From contig JALNZC010000018.1 of NCBI GenBank assembly GCA_023229525.1, positions 10,575 through 74,574 of the forward strand: DNA of 64,000 bases, given 5' to 3'. Within the stretch, counting starts at the first letter, position 1. Each line of letters begins with the position of its first letter. The notes beneath the pieces were generated by a model, which was given only the letters and a program-made list of their open reading frames with translations, ran no database searches and was not told the origin of the DNA. The position numbers and the translations under genes are program-made. The DNA is from Bacteroidales bacterium (GTDB taxonomy: Bacteria; Bacteroidota; Bacteroidia; Bacteroidales; FEN-979). Positions 53,401 through 60,890 of this stretch are shown here, piece after piece.

Positions 53401-55916
53401 TTATTATCCTCTATGCCTGAGGTTTTCAGATAAACCGACATTGTTATCGATGTACTGCTTGCATCAGGAACATTCAGGTTACCCGCAGTAACAGGTATGT
53501 CAATATACGATGTAGTGATAGTCGGTGTTCCTATCGTTATATCACTTGAGCCATCATTAAGTTTTAATCCGGCAATATTAGCTGTCCAACTGGCCCCATT
53601 GGCCGGATTGGCATTCTGGATGCGGATATTGGTTACTATTGTTGGCAAGCCGTCGCCAGAACCCATATCGGTAATTTTAAAACGGAATACTTCCACGACA
53701 GCGCCTATTGTAGTAACGGTAGAAGCGATGGTTGTCCCGCTTATTTGCGTTGTTGGCGCTTCCGCTATTGAGGTTTGGTCGTTTAACACGAATTCGTCAG
53801 CGCCGATATCGGGTGGTGTGCCACGGATAGCGCCGTCAATGTCTGTTGTAATATCCAGTGCATCTCCATTGGCTGTTGAAATGGTAACTCCGGCGCCATT
53901 CAAATCGGAACTTGTGGAATGCAAATCGGTAGCAGATGCAAACTGAGGGTTTGCTGATTTTGAATTTGCATCCTGAGACGTAGCTGTTCGCCAATCTGAA
54001 AGCGCTGCACGGTCGGCAGTATAATAACCAACAAATCCGTTTCCGGTATTGGGAATATAATAATCGTTATAGTCTGTCGTATTTATTGTTCCCGATGATC
54101 CTTGTCTCATTATGCCGTAATGTTTTGGTGTACCGGTTTGGGTAGCGGTAACATTGGCAAATACATTATCTCTAAACCTCATTGTATTTGCTGTACCGCC
54201 CGTGCTTATGATACACGCGCTGTTAATAAAGGTACTCCCTTCAATTCTGATGCTGTTATAGTACACGTTGGAAGTTCCGGAAGTAACACCCATTGCGATT
54301 CCTGTTGCCTGAATAACGCTGGAAGGTACACTCGTGGTTGCTGTTGTTTGTCCAGTTGTAATTCCAAAAATAAAATTATTATATACATTTACAGTTGAAC
54401 TTGCCGCAACATCAAGCCTCATACCCGATGCAAGATAGTTTGCTGTTGAAGACGATGTACTGGAACCAGTTACAGGTCCAATTTTATTGTTATAAATTGC
54501 AGATGTTCCATAAGAGTTTTCAAGAAAAATACCTGCAAATTTATTGCTTGATGAAGTGCATGTTATATTTCTTACAGTGGTGTTAAATATCTTAACCCCA
54601 CTTTGATAAGTTACCCTGATACCATAAACAGAAGAAGATCCATTACCTATATCATTGGCAGAGGAAGACCCAATGGTTGTGGTTCCACTTCCCGTTATTC
54701 CAACTTCACACCCTGCATCATAATACGTTGAAGAAGAGGCCCTTAAGTAAATCCCCGCATAAACATTTTCAATCGTAATGTTGTAATACTTATTGTTGTT
54801 ATTATTTCCTGTGGATTGGTTAGTGGGTGTTGTGGCTGTATATTGATAAATCCCAACCGAAGAGGTATTTGACCTGTTTAGCGTTATTTTGCTATTTTTA
54901 ATTGTATTATTCTGTGCCCCGTTGGTTGCAGTAAGATTGTAGAGGTAATATCCATATTCAACAGCCGAACTTGTGGCAATTGTAATATCAATTCCATCGA
55001 ATGTAATGTAATCGCCACCGGCAATTTTAATTCCTGCATCGGTTGTTCCGGTACCTCCTGTTGGTTTAATTACAGGGTTTGCACCTGAACCGGATTTTTG
55101 GAAAACAACCGGATTGCCCAAGGTACCGGTTGCAGTTATTGCAGGACAGTCTTCCGTTGAAACAAAATCAGCATCCACATTAAAAGTTATACCGCCCGTC
55201 CCTACTCCGGCGTCGTTCAGTGCATTGATTGCAGCCGTAAATGTGGCATAGTCTCCACCGGATGATTTAATGGTCTTTATACCAGTGAGCGGAACAGGGG
55301 TCTCATCCACAACAAATTTATCAAGCCAGATATCGTAGCTTCCATATGTAGCAGTCACTTCAATTCCAAAACGTGCATTGGAAACTTTATATGTCTCTGA
55401 AATAGAAATAGCTATTTTAGTCCAGGCTACCCCTGGTTTTGTAATTGTCTGAATATCACTCCATGTAGAACCTCCATCATTTGAACCCCGGAGTTTTAAT
55501 GTAAGTGAACTGGATGCATTTAATGCAAGATAAAATGTTACTCTTGGATTTGTTGAAGAAGACAGATCAATATCTCCGGTTGTCAACTGGTCTTTCTGCG
55601 TAGCCTTGGCGTTATAATCATCATACCACGCAACAGAACTTCCGTCATATGCTCCCGTTGGCGTTGTAGGCGTTCCATGTCCTGCAGGGGACCATGCACT
55701 CCCAGACCAGGTGTTTTTAACCCAGTATATCGGATCAGTTCCGGAAGTTCCCCCTGTTGCAGTGGTGTGAATAATTGACCATCCTGAAGGAGCCGCCGGA
55801 GTGCCACTCCAAGCACCTTCAAAACTTTCACTGAGATATGTTTGCCCCGATGATCTTTGGGCAAAGAGAATTGCCATGAACAGCAGAAATCCGATAAGTA
55901 AATTTGACTTTCTCAT
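49188..55916 (-). CDS. Giant (2242 aa) multidomain T9SS-exported surface protein
   Basis: A signal peptide (LLIGFLLFMAILFAQ) is followed by a MAM/jelly-roll-like module (SESFEGAWSGTPAAPSGW, about residues 25-205). Next come a beta-helix region with NNTIKNSKI-type turns ending PPDIGADEF (about 205-735), Ig-like/invasin-like segments, a second MAM-like module (ENFDGTWSGTPPSPAGW), a second beta-helix ending PPDVGAFEG and a conserved 430-aa C-terminal block. The sorting domain ends YYLVKVITDQKAYSGKIFIR. Start ATG 55916. Probably an adhesin or glycan-binding surface protein; no catalytic site was recognised. Intact frame throughout. Confidence 0.85.
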   Translation of the reverse strand: MRKSNLLIGFLLFMAILFAQRSSGQTYLSESFEGAWSGTPAAPSGWSIIHTTATGGTSGTDPIYWVKNTWSGSAWSPAGHGTPTTPTGAYDGSSVAWYDDYNAKATQKDQLTTGDIDLSSSTNPRVTFYLALNASSSLTLKLRGSNDGGSTWSDIQTITKPGVAWTKIAISISETYKVSNARFGIEVTATYGSYDIWLDKFVVDETPVPLTGIKTIKSSGGDYATFTAAINALNDAGVGTGGITFNVDADFVSTEDCPAITATGTLGNPVVFQKSGSGANPVIKPTGGTGTTDAGIKIAGGDYITFDGIDITIATSSAVEYGYYLYNLTATNGAQNNTIKNSKITLNRSNTSSVGIYQYTATTPTNQSTGNNNNNKYYNITIENVYAGIYLRASSSTYYDAGCEVGITGSGTTTIGSSSANDIGNGSSSVYGIRVTYQSGVKIFNTTVRNITCTSSSNKFAGIFLENSYGTSAIYNNKIGPVTGSSTSSSTANYLASGMRLDVAASSTVNVYNNFIFGITTGQTTATTSVPSSVIQATGIAMGVTSGTSNVYYNSIRIEGSTFINSACIISTGGTANTMRFRDNVFANVTATQTGTPKHYGIMRQGSSGTINTTDYNDYYIPNTGNGFVGYYTADRAALSDWRTATSQDANSKSANPQFASATDLHSTSSDLNGAGVTISTANGDALDITTDIDGAIRGTPPDIGADEFVLNDQTSIAEAPTTQISGTTIASTVTTIGAVVEVFRFKITDMGSGDGLPTIVTNIRIQNANPANGASWTANIAGLKLNDGSSDITIGTPTITTSYIDIPVTAGNLNVPDASSTSITMSVYLKTSGIEDNKKLQFTIPATGHGFTADGSGSLFAADFGAVVTSNEHTITVTATKLVFSGVPASVLINSNFSATVNATDANGNVDIDNTASVTIARNTGTGTLSSIAGLTQSLATGTNTWTDLQYNKVETFKIQADGGSLTQAVSGTISCAYFLENFDGTWSGTPPSPAGWTNVNGVGSTDKVWDQATYSAGTWSAPGSVSGTNKPAGPVSGNYVAHYNDYNATAGQVDELQSPTIDLSTSNFPQAIFSYAYPYTSWNGSLKVMGYDGSVWTELASYSYTGSNTSWTSVTLPIPVSYKISNFKLSFKITAGYGNADVWLDDVIINEAPDMVYTSSTTTQTNTAFVLTGSANQEIIGVQIVTANSANPLTVTSFTFNTNGSTAPGDISNAKLWTTGTSSVFAATSQIGSTVTAPSGPFTVNSGTNLPYTLSSGTNYFWLTYDIASGATIDNVVDGECNSITVGGNPYTPTVQAPPENRTIKAALTGAKTVGNTGADYTSLTGVTGLFADINAFGLGSNLTVTIISDLTEDGANALNQWAESGAGNYTLTIQPSEAVNKTISGSYAGGLIRLNGADRVTIDGNYGGSGQYLTLSNSNTGTLNSAIALSNTANDNTIKNCKVYSKYRAITTTLADNSLIEGNEIYGDVTGNSNYSQAGIYISTSSINTKIRRNSIHDFYYTGTSGYGCFGIYYVSDATTETDISNNIIYNIKGDGDATGIGYSPQGIYIASGGNCKIYYNSIYLFGNTLGQSASYDGMSTCIGVTSGITSLDIRNNALQNSMGAYSGSTMANEIYVIYSGSANTTYTNINYNDYYFTNQSDVTEYIGYLGSAQADLAAWKTATSQDANSYSTNPNFTSATNLKPTTGSYLIGTNIPGITTDYEGATRSNPPDVGAFEGSEAGRWLGGSSTDWATSSNWDNGSIPIGSDNVVVNSRAANQPHVTSASGTPAVCNDLTINTGASLTIDAGKALTLGGTFTNSAGNSGMVVKSDVTGTGSLIHNTGGVNATVERYVTGYTGDNTGWHLLACPVSSFTVLGSTFEPTSGSDDLYWFDESQNLWINWIAGNFDFGIDRGYMCSYQTTATKYFTGALTNANNTIANVSYTPLQGIGWHLIPNPFPCGITWNSAGMSDLGYVSTASGKVLNGGRSYSDISDGGVIPAMNAFFMQVSSGTNSLTIPASAKTHSSTWYKSTGDALLMLTAQSAENTTYQENIIRFNDHATEGFDPQYDSPFLPGASVVPQMCSYLTDNTQLSLNTFPALTTSRVVPLEFIKGASNNYSIVVTKLDNFPNDVAISLEDTKTNITQDLRKNPVYTFNSSEGDNPKRFNVHFGAPNGVNEIDGNSPFRIYSSNNTLYISNNTGVFLKGEVLVYNLMGQQMMQTKLSEGALTKINLHATTGYYLVKVITDQKAYSGKIFIR

Positions 55917-56086
55917 AATATTAAATTTAGGTTGTTTTTTCAATAAAAAGCATTCACAGCCGTCGCCTCAACAGCACGATTATAATATATTAATAGCTGG
56001 ATATAAGGAATAATAGTTATTTCAATGTAATGCAACAGATAAATAAGTAACAATAATAAATGTATAGCCTATTGTTGCCAAATTTA

Positions 56087-56116
56087 TCTGGTACGGATTC
56101 GTGAATCCGTACCAGA
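56087..56116. promoter_or_regulatory. Perfect 14-bp palindrome upstream of the AraC-type gene
   Basis: TCTGGTACGGATTC and its exact complement are separated only by GT. It ends 19 bp before the regulator's start codon. It could be an operator for the regulator, a hairpin in its leader, or a small mobile palindrome; the length and symmetry exceed chance. Confidence 0.6.
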
Positions 56117-56135
56117 GATTTATTATCTTTACCAT

Positions 56136-57314
56136 ATGGAACTATTCATTAAAATTCTCTACGTGCTTCCAATCTATCAATCGGCGATTCTTGCTATTTT
56201 ATTATTTACTTCCGGCAGTCGTGAAAGTTGCTGTTCGAAGCTGATCATGGGTGCATTTCTTTCCACCACCGGTATCTATTTTTCCTTCAATTTGTTGTAC
56301 AGCTTAAGTAGTTTTGATTTGCTGAAGAAACTCTATTTTCTGATCCTTCCCATTATCCTGGCCTTTATACCCTTATTTTATCTCTACCTGGAATCCATTA
56401 CCACTCCGGGTTTTCATTTCCGGAAGAAGCAGTTATGGCATTTTTTACCTGCAGCCATTTTTTTTATTTTAATGAGTCCCTATTTCTTTGCCACGGAACA
56501 TGAAAAATATTTGTATATCAACCATGATTTCATACGACCGGGCATGAGTCCGGTCATACTATACCTTCTTATTGTTTACATTAGTGGAACTTACCTTGTG
56601 TCCAACCTGCAACTCGGATATTACGTATACAGGTCCCTACAACTTTTTCACCGGCACAAGATCTATATTGTCAACCGTTTCTCTTATACCGAAAACATTC
56701 ACCTTGACTGGATCAAGTCGTTGATATTTTGCTTTGTCGTTTTTTTTCTGATCAATGAATTGCTTTATATCACTGGTATAAAGCAACATCTTTTTTCAGG
56801 GATTTTTTATAATGTATCCATGCTGGGGGTTATTCTTTTCGCCGGGTATCATGGGATGGAGCAAAAGAACCTTGAGAAGGAAGAGAAGGAAGAAACAGAA
56901 ATACAAGCGGAGATATCTGCAGAAGTTCCGGAAAAGATCAAATATTCAGGTTCATCTCTTACGGTTGCACAGAAAAAGGCGCTTATCGCGAAGCTTGAGT
57001 TACTGATCCTGGATGAGAAAATCTATACTAACAAAGAACTGAGCATTGAAGATGTCGCTCAACGCCTGGAGACCAATTCAAAATATATTTCACAGATACT
57101 GAATGAGCATTACCAGAAAAATTTCTTTACTTATATTAATACTTACCGCGTTGAAGAAGCACAGCGTTTATTGTCGTCCGACAAAACCCGGAAATACTCC
57201 ATTCTCGGCATTGCGCAGATGGCCGGGTTTACTTCCAAATCATCGTTTTATGAAGCATTTAAAAATATTACAGGAACAACGCCCAATGAGTTCAGGAAGA
57301 AATTAAAGTGCTAA
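56136..57314 (+). CDS. Membrane-bound AraC-family transcriptional regulator
   Basis: 392 aa. The N-terminal half has seven or so transmembrane helices (about residues 5-27, 33-55, 67-86, 98-118, 134-156, 190-210 and 215-235). A coiled, Lys/Glu-rich linker (EKEEKEETEIQAE) leads to two C-terminal HTH motifs: LSIEDVAQRLETNSKYISQILNEHYQKNFFTYINTYRVEEAQRLL and SILGIAQMAGFTSKSSFYEAFKNITGTTPNEFRKK. This 7TM-AraC form is common in Bacteroidota and may sense an envelope signal. It is divergent from the giant T9SS gene, which it might control (inference). Confidence 0.92.
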   Translation: MELFIKILYVLPIYQSAILAILLFTSGSRESCCSKLIMGAFLSTTGIYFSFNLLYSLSSFDLLKKLYFLILPIILAFIPLFYLYLESITTPGFHFRKKQLWHFLPAAIFFILMSPYFFATEHEKYLYINHDFIRPGMSPVILYLLIVYISGTYLVSNLQLGYYVYRSLQLFHRHKIYIVNRFSYTENIHLDWIKSLIFCFVVFFLINELLYITGIKQHLFSGIFYNVSMLGVILFAGYHGMEQKNLEKEEKEETEIQAEISAEVPEKIKYSGSSLTVAQKKALIAKLELLILDEKIYTNKELSIEDVAQRLETNSKYISQILNEHYQKNFFTYINTYRVEEAQRLLSSDKTRKYSILGIAQMAGFTSKSSFYEAFKNITGTTPNEFRKKLKC

Positions 57315-57317
57315 TGC

Positions 57318-57640
57318 GCAAGTTGCAAGTTGCGGGTGAGATGGCGAGATGGTGAGATGGTGAGATGGTGAAATGGTGAGATGGTGAGATGGTGAAATGG
57401 TGAGATGGTGAGATGGTGAAATGGTGAAATGGTGAAATGGTGAGATGGTGAGATCGTGAGAATAGTGAGATGGTGAGATGGTGAGATGGTGAAATGGTGA
57501 GATGGTGAAATGGTGAAATGGTGAGATGGTGAGATGGTGAGATGGTGAGATGGTGAGATGGTGAAATGGTGAGATGGTGAGATGGTGAGATGGTGAAATG
57601 GTGAGATCGTGAGAATAGTGAGATGGTGATAAGGTAAACT
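57318..57640. repeat. Large GAGATGGT/GAAATGGT octamer array (about 35 units)
   Basis: The longest tandem array in the window, about 300 bp of 8-bp units that differ only at the third base of the unit (GAGATGGT or GAAATGGT), with internal longer-period copies (for example GAGATCGTGAGAATAGT twice). A few GGGTTGC-type heptamers precede it. No coding sense; no spacers as in CRISPR. Confidence 0.95.
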
Positions 57641-57671
57641 GGCGAATTGACGAACTGGCGAAATTATTTAT

Positions 57672-57679
57672 TACCTTTG
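57672..57679 (+). promoter_or_regulatory. Candidate -7 box TACCTTTG for the PIN toxin-antitoxin operon
   Basis: Matches TAnnTTTG 25 bp before the antitoxin start; no -33 TTTG. Confidence 0.4.
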
Positions 57680-57703
57680 TTTGAACTAATATAAGTATCT
57701 GTC

Positions 57704-57937
57704 ATGGGTAAAAATATAAGTCATTTTACAACCATTGATCTATCAGGTTTACCAGGCAACATCCAACAGGAGCTTTATGATTTTTATATTTTTCTATTGA
57801 ATAAATATGGGAATAATAAAATAAAACATCCGAAGAAGAGTATCGGGTACAATAAGAAATTTTCACAATTTCTTTCATCTTCAATCAAAACGAATGATTA
57901 TTTAGCGTTGAATAGAGATGAACGAAACGCACGATAA
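57704..57937 (+). CDS. Antitoxin candidate upstream of a PIN-domain toxin
   Basis: 77 aa, HFTTIDLSGLPGNIQQELYDFYIFLLNKYG followed by a basic, polar C-terminal part. The first half resembles DUF2281-type antitoxins with their Leu-Pro-x-x-x-Q-x-E pattern; the second half probably wraps the toxin. Its last 20 bp overlap the start of the toxin gene, the usual arrangement for VapB-like antitoxins. Confidence 0.75.
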   Translation: MGKNISHFTTIDLSGLPGNIQQELYDFYIFLLNKYGNNKIKHPKKSIGYNKKFSQFLSSSIKTNDYLALNRDERNAR

Positions 57938-58346
57938 TTTCTTTATTGATACAAACCTTTTTGTTTATGCCAAACTCGAAAATTCGGATGAGGTAAAACA
58001 TGCAAAGGCTAAAATATTTTTAGGTGATCTGACCGGAAATGTTACAATCAGTGTACAGGTATTGAATGAGTTGTATGCTGTGTTTTCAAAAAACAAAATC
58101 TCTGACCCAATTATTCAGGAAACCATTACATCCATTCTTGATGAAGTTATATTAGAAACGATTACCCTGAAAACAATCCACATCGCCTGGGCTGTCAAAC
58201 AAAAATACCAATACAGTTATTACGACAGCTTAATAATAGCGTCTGCTTTAGATGCAGGGTGTACGATTTTATTCTCTGAAGATTTACAACACCTTCAAAC
58301 CATAGAAGGAAAATTGAAAATTGTTAACCCGTTTTTACAAGAATAG
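57918..58346 (+). CDS. PIN-domain toxin (VapC-type ribonuclease)
   Basis: 142-aa PIN nuclease. The acidic metal-binding residues are Asp11 in NFFIDTNLFVYA, Glu in SVQVLNELY, Asp in YYDSLIIASAL and the SED of ILFSEDLQHLQ. VapC toxins cut tRNA or rRNA when freed from the antitoxin. Start ATG 57918, overlapping the antitoxin gene by 20 bp. A complete, intact module. Confidence 0.88.
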   Translation: MNETHDNFFIDTNLFVYAKLENSDEVKHAKAKIFLGDLTGNVTISVQVLNELYAVFSKNKISDPIIQETITSILDEVILETITLKTIHIAWAVKQKYQYSYYDSLIIASALDAGCTILFSEDLQHLQTIEGKLKIVNPFLQE

Positions 58347-58423
58347 ATTAGGGTCTGATGTACTGACGAACCAACGAAGTTCTGTATCCTCCTCCTTTCC
58401 ACCTGTCCGCTGGAATGTGCGAA

Positions 58424-58530
58424 CTACGGGTTGAGGGTTGTAGGTGAGATGGTGAAATGGTGAGATGTTGAAATGGTGAGATGGTGAAATGGTGAATTGG
58501 CGATATGGTGAGTTAGTGAGCTTATGGGCT
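58424..58530. repeat. GGGTTGA heptamers passing into GAGATGGT octamers
   Basis: Two array families join without a gap, and the octamer part runs into the end of the small gene at 58522. The same heptamer-octamer junction is seen at the start of the 57318 array. Confidence 0.85.
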
Positions 58531-58698
58531 CATCAGTTCATCAGCTTTTTTTGCAAGCTTAAGGTGTTCAATTGTTTTTCTCACCTTTTCTTTGATAAAT
58601 TTTAGTCTTTCGGATTTTGGAACAGTTTTTAACTCCTCATGCAAAGTGTTTTTCCATTCCCACACTTCCAATTGAGCTTTTGAGGTATTAGCTTCCAT
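58522..58698 (-). CDS. Small partner protein of the second PIN gene (antitoxin candidate)
   Basis: 58 aa, highly charged and helical (LEVWEWKNTLHEELKTVPKSERLKFIKEKVRKTIEHLKLAKKADEL). ATG 58698. If the neighbouring PIN gene is read with one added base, its TAA (58688-58690) overlaps this ATG by 11 bp, giving a coupled toxin-first pair. I do not recognise a named antitoxin family. Confidence 0.6.
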   Translation of the reverse strand: MEANTSKAQLEVWEWKNTLHEELKTVPKSERLKFIKEKVRKTIEHLKLAKKADELMSP

Positions 58699-58785
58699 AA
58701 TCAATTAATTCTAAAGGTGTTATAATTCTTAAATCACTTCTGTATCCTAAACTCCAGTTCAGCAGTTTAACCCGTTGTTCCCTGT

Positions 58786-59187
58786 TTACATTTGCCAGTG
58801 TTTATAGTTCCAGCTTACCTGATAATCCATATCCGGTAAAACGCTAACAGCGATACGCAGGGCATCCGCAATTTTTTTTTCAGGAATAATTCCTGCTTCA
58901 ATATATTTATCAGCCAACTCCTGGATTTCTTTTTCATCACTTTCGGATATGTTAAGTAGTTCAATGGGGTATTTTTCGAAAATATTCAGGAGTCGTTGAC
59001 GTTTGCCTATGTCCTTTGTATCTTCTACCTCTGCAAGGACAATTGGTGAAATAAAGACCCGGTAGACCGAAGGTTTAATGAAGTTTTCAAAAAAATCCTC
59101 GGTCACTTCACGTTTTTCCGGTGAATCATCTGCAAAAAGAAAATTTGGAACTGAGGTGTCTAAATATATTTTTAACCGCCTATCCAT
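58786..59187 (-). CDS. PIN-domain protein, frame-shifted near the C-terminus
   Basis: 133 aa as read: Asp10 in YLDTSVPNFLF, Glu in PIVLAEVE, Asp in KKIADALRIAVSVL and VSWNYKH. The frame then ends in WQM. One added base near 58797-58800 continues KH-LANVNREQRVKLLNW and on through ITPLELIDYG to a stop at 58688-58690, the usual ending of this PIN subfamily. The catalytic core is present, but the shortened form may misfold or fail to bind its partner. Confidence 0.8.
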   Translation of the reverse strand: MDRRLKIYLDTSVPNFLFADDSPEKREVTEDFFENFIKPSVYRVFISPIVLAEVEDTKDIGKRQRLLNIFEKYPIELLNISESDEKEIQELADKYIEAGIIPEKKIADALRIAVSVLPDMDYQVSWNYKHWQM

Positions 59188-59239
59188 TGAACTCCAGTTT
59201 TCATAAAAGTACGAAATCGCTAGTGAAATAACAAATGCT

Positions 59240-59321
59240 TACAATAGCGAATTGCGGGTTATGTGTTACAGATTATGTGTGGGGAGTTGCGGATTGCGAG
59301 TAGCGAGTTACGGGTTACAGC
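59240..59321. repeat. GGGTTAC/GAGTTAC heptamer array
   Basis: About ten degenerate 7-bp units. It occupies the same place relative to the small-protein gene as the array at 48841-48888, so it is probably part of the duplicated block. Confidence 0.85.
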
Positions 59322-59330
59322 AATATTTTT

Positions 59331-59585
59331 TCACTCCTCAATTTCGTCGTTTTCCGCTTCCTCTTTCTTCTTCCTGCTTTTGTAGAGTTTCCGTCCTCCA
59401 TATCCTGCTCCAAGAAGAAGGAGGATTCCCAACCCGCCATCGATAGGGGCGGCGGCTGGGTCCTGGTTGGTGGTTTCTCCGTGGTGTGCGGGTGGATCAG
59501 GCGGATTGGCTTTGAGTGGTTTGGTTATAAAGATCGCACATATGATCAGAGATAAAAGCGTCAGGAATTTTATAATATTTTTCAT
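59331..59585 (-). CDS. 84-aa exported small protein with PIDGGLGILL-type C-terminal membrane anchor (copy 2)
   Basis: Near twin of the protein at 48896-49150: signal peptide (MKNIIKFLTLLSLIICAIFITKPLKA), linker with AHHGETTNQ, APIDGGLGILLLLGAGYGGRKLY and the same 16-residue charged tail. Start ATG 59585. It follows the 1364-aa T9SS protein by 35 bp. The one-to-one pairing with giant T9SS proteins suggests a partner or accessory role, which is inference. Confidence 0.8.
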   Translation of the reverse strand: MKNIIKFLTLLSLIICAIFITKPLKANPPDPPAHHGETTNQDPAAAPIDGGLGILLLLGAGYGGRKLYKSRKKKEEAENDEIEE

Positions 59586-60890
59586 ATCCATTGATTTTAT
59601 GTTGATACTCTTGTTTCTTCTTACCGGATGAATATTTTACCTGAATATGCTTTCTGGTCGGTGATCACCTTCACCAGGTAATAACCTGTGGGAGCATTGA
59701 GATTGATCTTAGTCAGGACGCCTTCGCTGAGCTTCGTCTGCATCATCTGCTGTCCCATGAGGTTATACACGAACACTTCACCTTTAAGGGAAACACCGGT
59801 ATTGTTGGAAAGGTAAATGATATTGTTCGAAGAGTAAATCCTGACAGGGATGTTGCCATCAATTTCATTGACTCCATTGGGAGCGCCGAAATGAAGATTA
59901 AAACGTTTCGGATTATCTCCTTCCGATGAGCTGAAAGTATAAACCGGGCTTTCCCTTAAATCCTGCGTTATATTGGTTTTGGTATCCTCCAGCGAAATTG
60001 ATACATCATTTGAAAAATTGTCCAGTTTTGTTACATTGATCGAATAATTGTTTGATTCCCCTTTAATAAATTCGAGGGGGACCACCCGGCTTGTCGTCAA
60101 CGCCGGATAGGTGTTGAGCGATAGTTGGGTATTATCAGTCAGATAGGAACACATCTGGGGTACAACCGAAGCGCCCGGTAAGAACGGAGAATCGTATTGC
60201 GGATCAAATCCTTCGGTGGCATTGTTGTTAAAACGGATAATATTTTCCTGGTACGTCGTGTTTTCAGCGCTTTGCGCGGTAAGCATCAACAATGCATCGC
60301 CGGTACTTTTATACCAGGTTGAACTGTGCGTTCTGGCCGAAGCAGGAATGGTGAGGGAGTTGGTACCGCTTTTGACCTGCATAAAGAAGGCATTCATGGC
60401 CGGAATAACGCCGCCATCGCTGATATCGGAATAAGAACGGCCGCCATTTAACACTTTTCCGGAGGCAGTGCTTTCATATCCTAAATCAGACATTCCGAGA
60501 CTATTCCAAGTAATTCCGCATGGGAAAGGATTTGGAATGAGGTGCCAGCCATTACCCTGAAGAGGGGTAAAGGATACATTTGCGATCGTATTGTTTGCAT
60601 TGTTCAACGTTCCAGTGAAATATTTGGGTGTTGTTGTTTTATAAGAGCACATATACCCCCGGTCGATACCGAAATCAAAATTCCCTGCGATCCAGTTCAT
60701 CCAGAGGTTATAGATTTCATCATACCAATAGAGATCGTCATTGCCTGAAACCGGTTGAAATGTAGATCCCAACACAGTAAAGCTGCTCACCGGGCAGGCC
60801 AGCAAGTGCCAGCCATTGTTGTCGCCGGTATAGCCCGTGATGTAACGTTCAACTTTAGCAGTACCAGCGCCGGAAATGGTTCCATTACAC
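59331..60890. repeat. Segmental duplication, copy 2
   Basis: Direct repeat of 48896-50450, covering the small gene, the gap and the 3' 430 codons of the giant gene. Differences are mostly single bases. Confidence 0.85.

Noticed and set aside
53497..53946. Plus-strand frame of 149 aa opposite the giant protein
   Set aside because: Antisense shadow rich in V, P and S, without a signal peptide, domain or promoter; the minus-strand frame is continuous and has a clear sorting domain.
57318..57640. CRISPR-like periodic array
   Set aside because: The units are 8 bp and contiguous, with no spacers, no direct repeats of 23-40 bp and no cas genes nearby.
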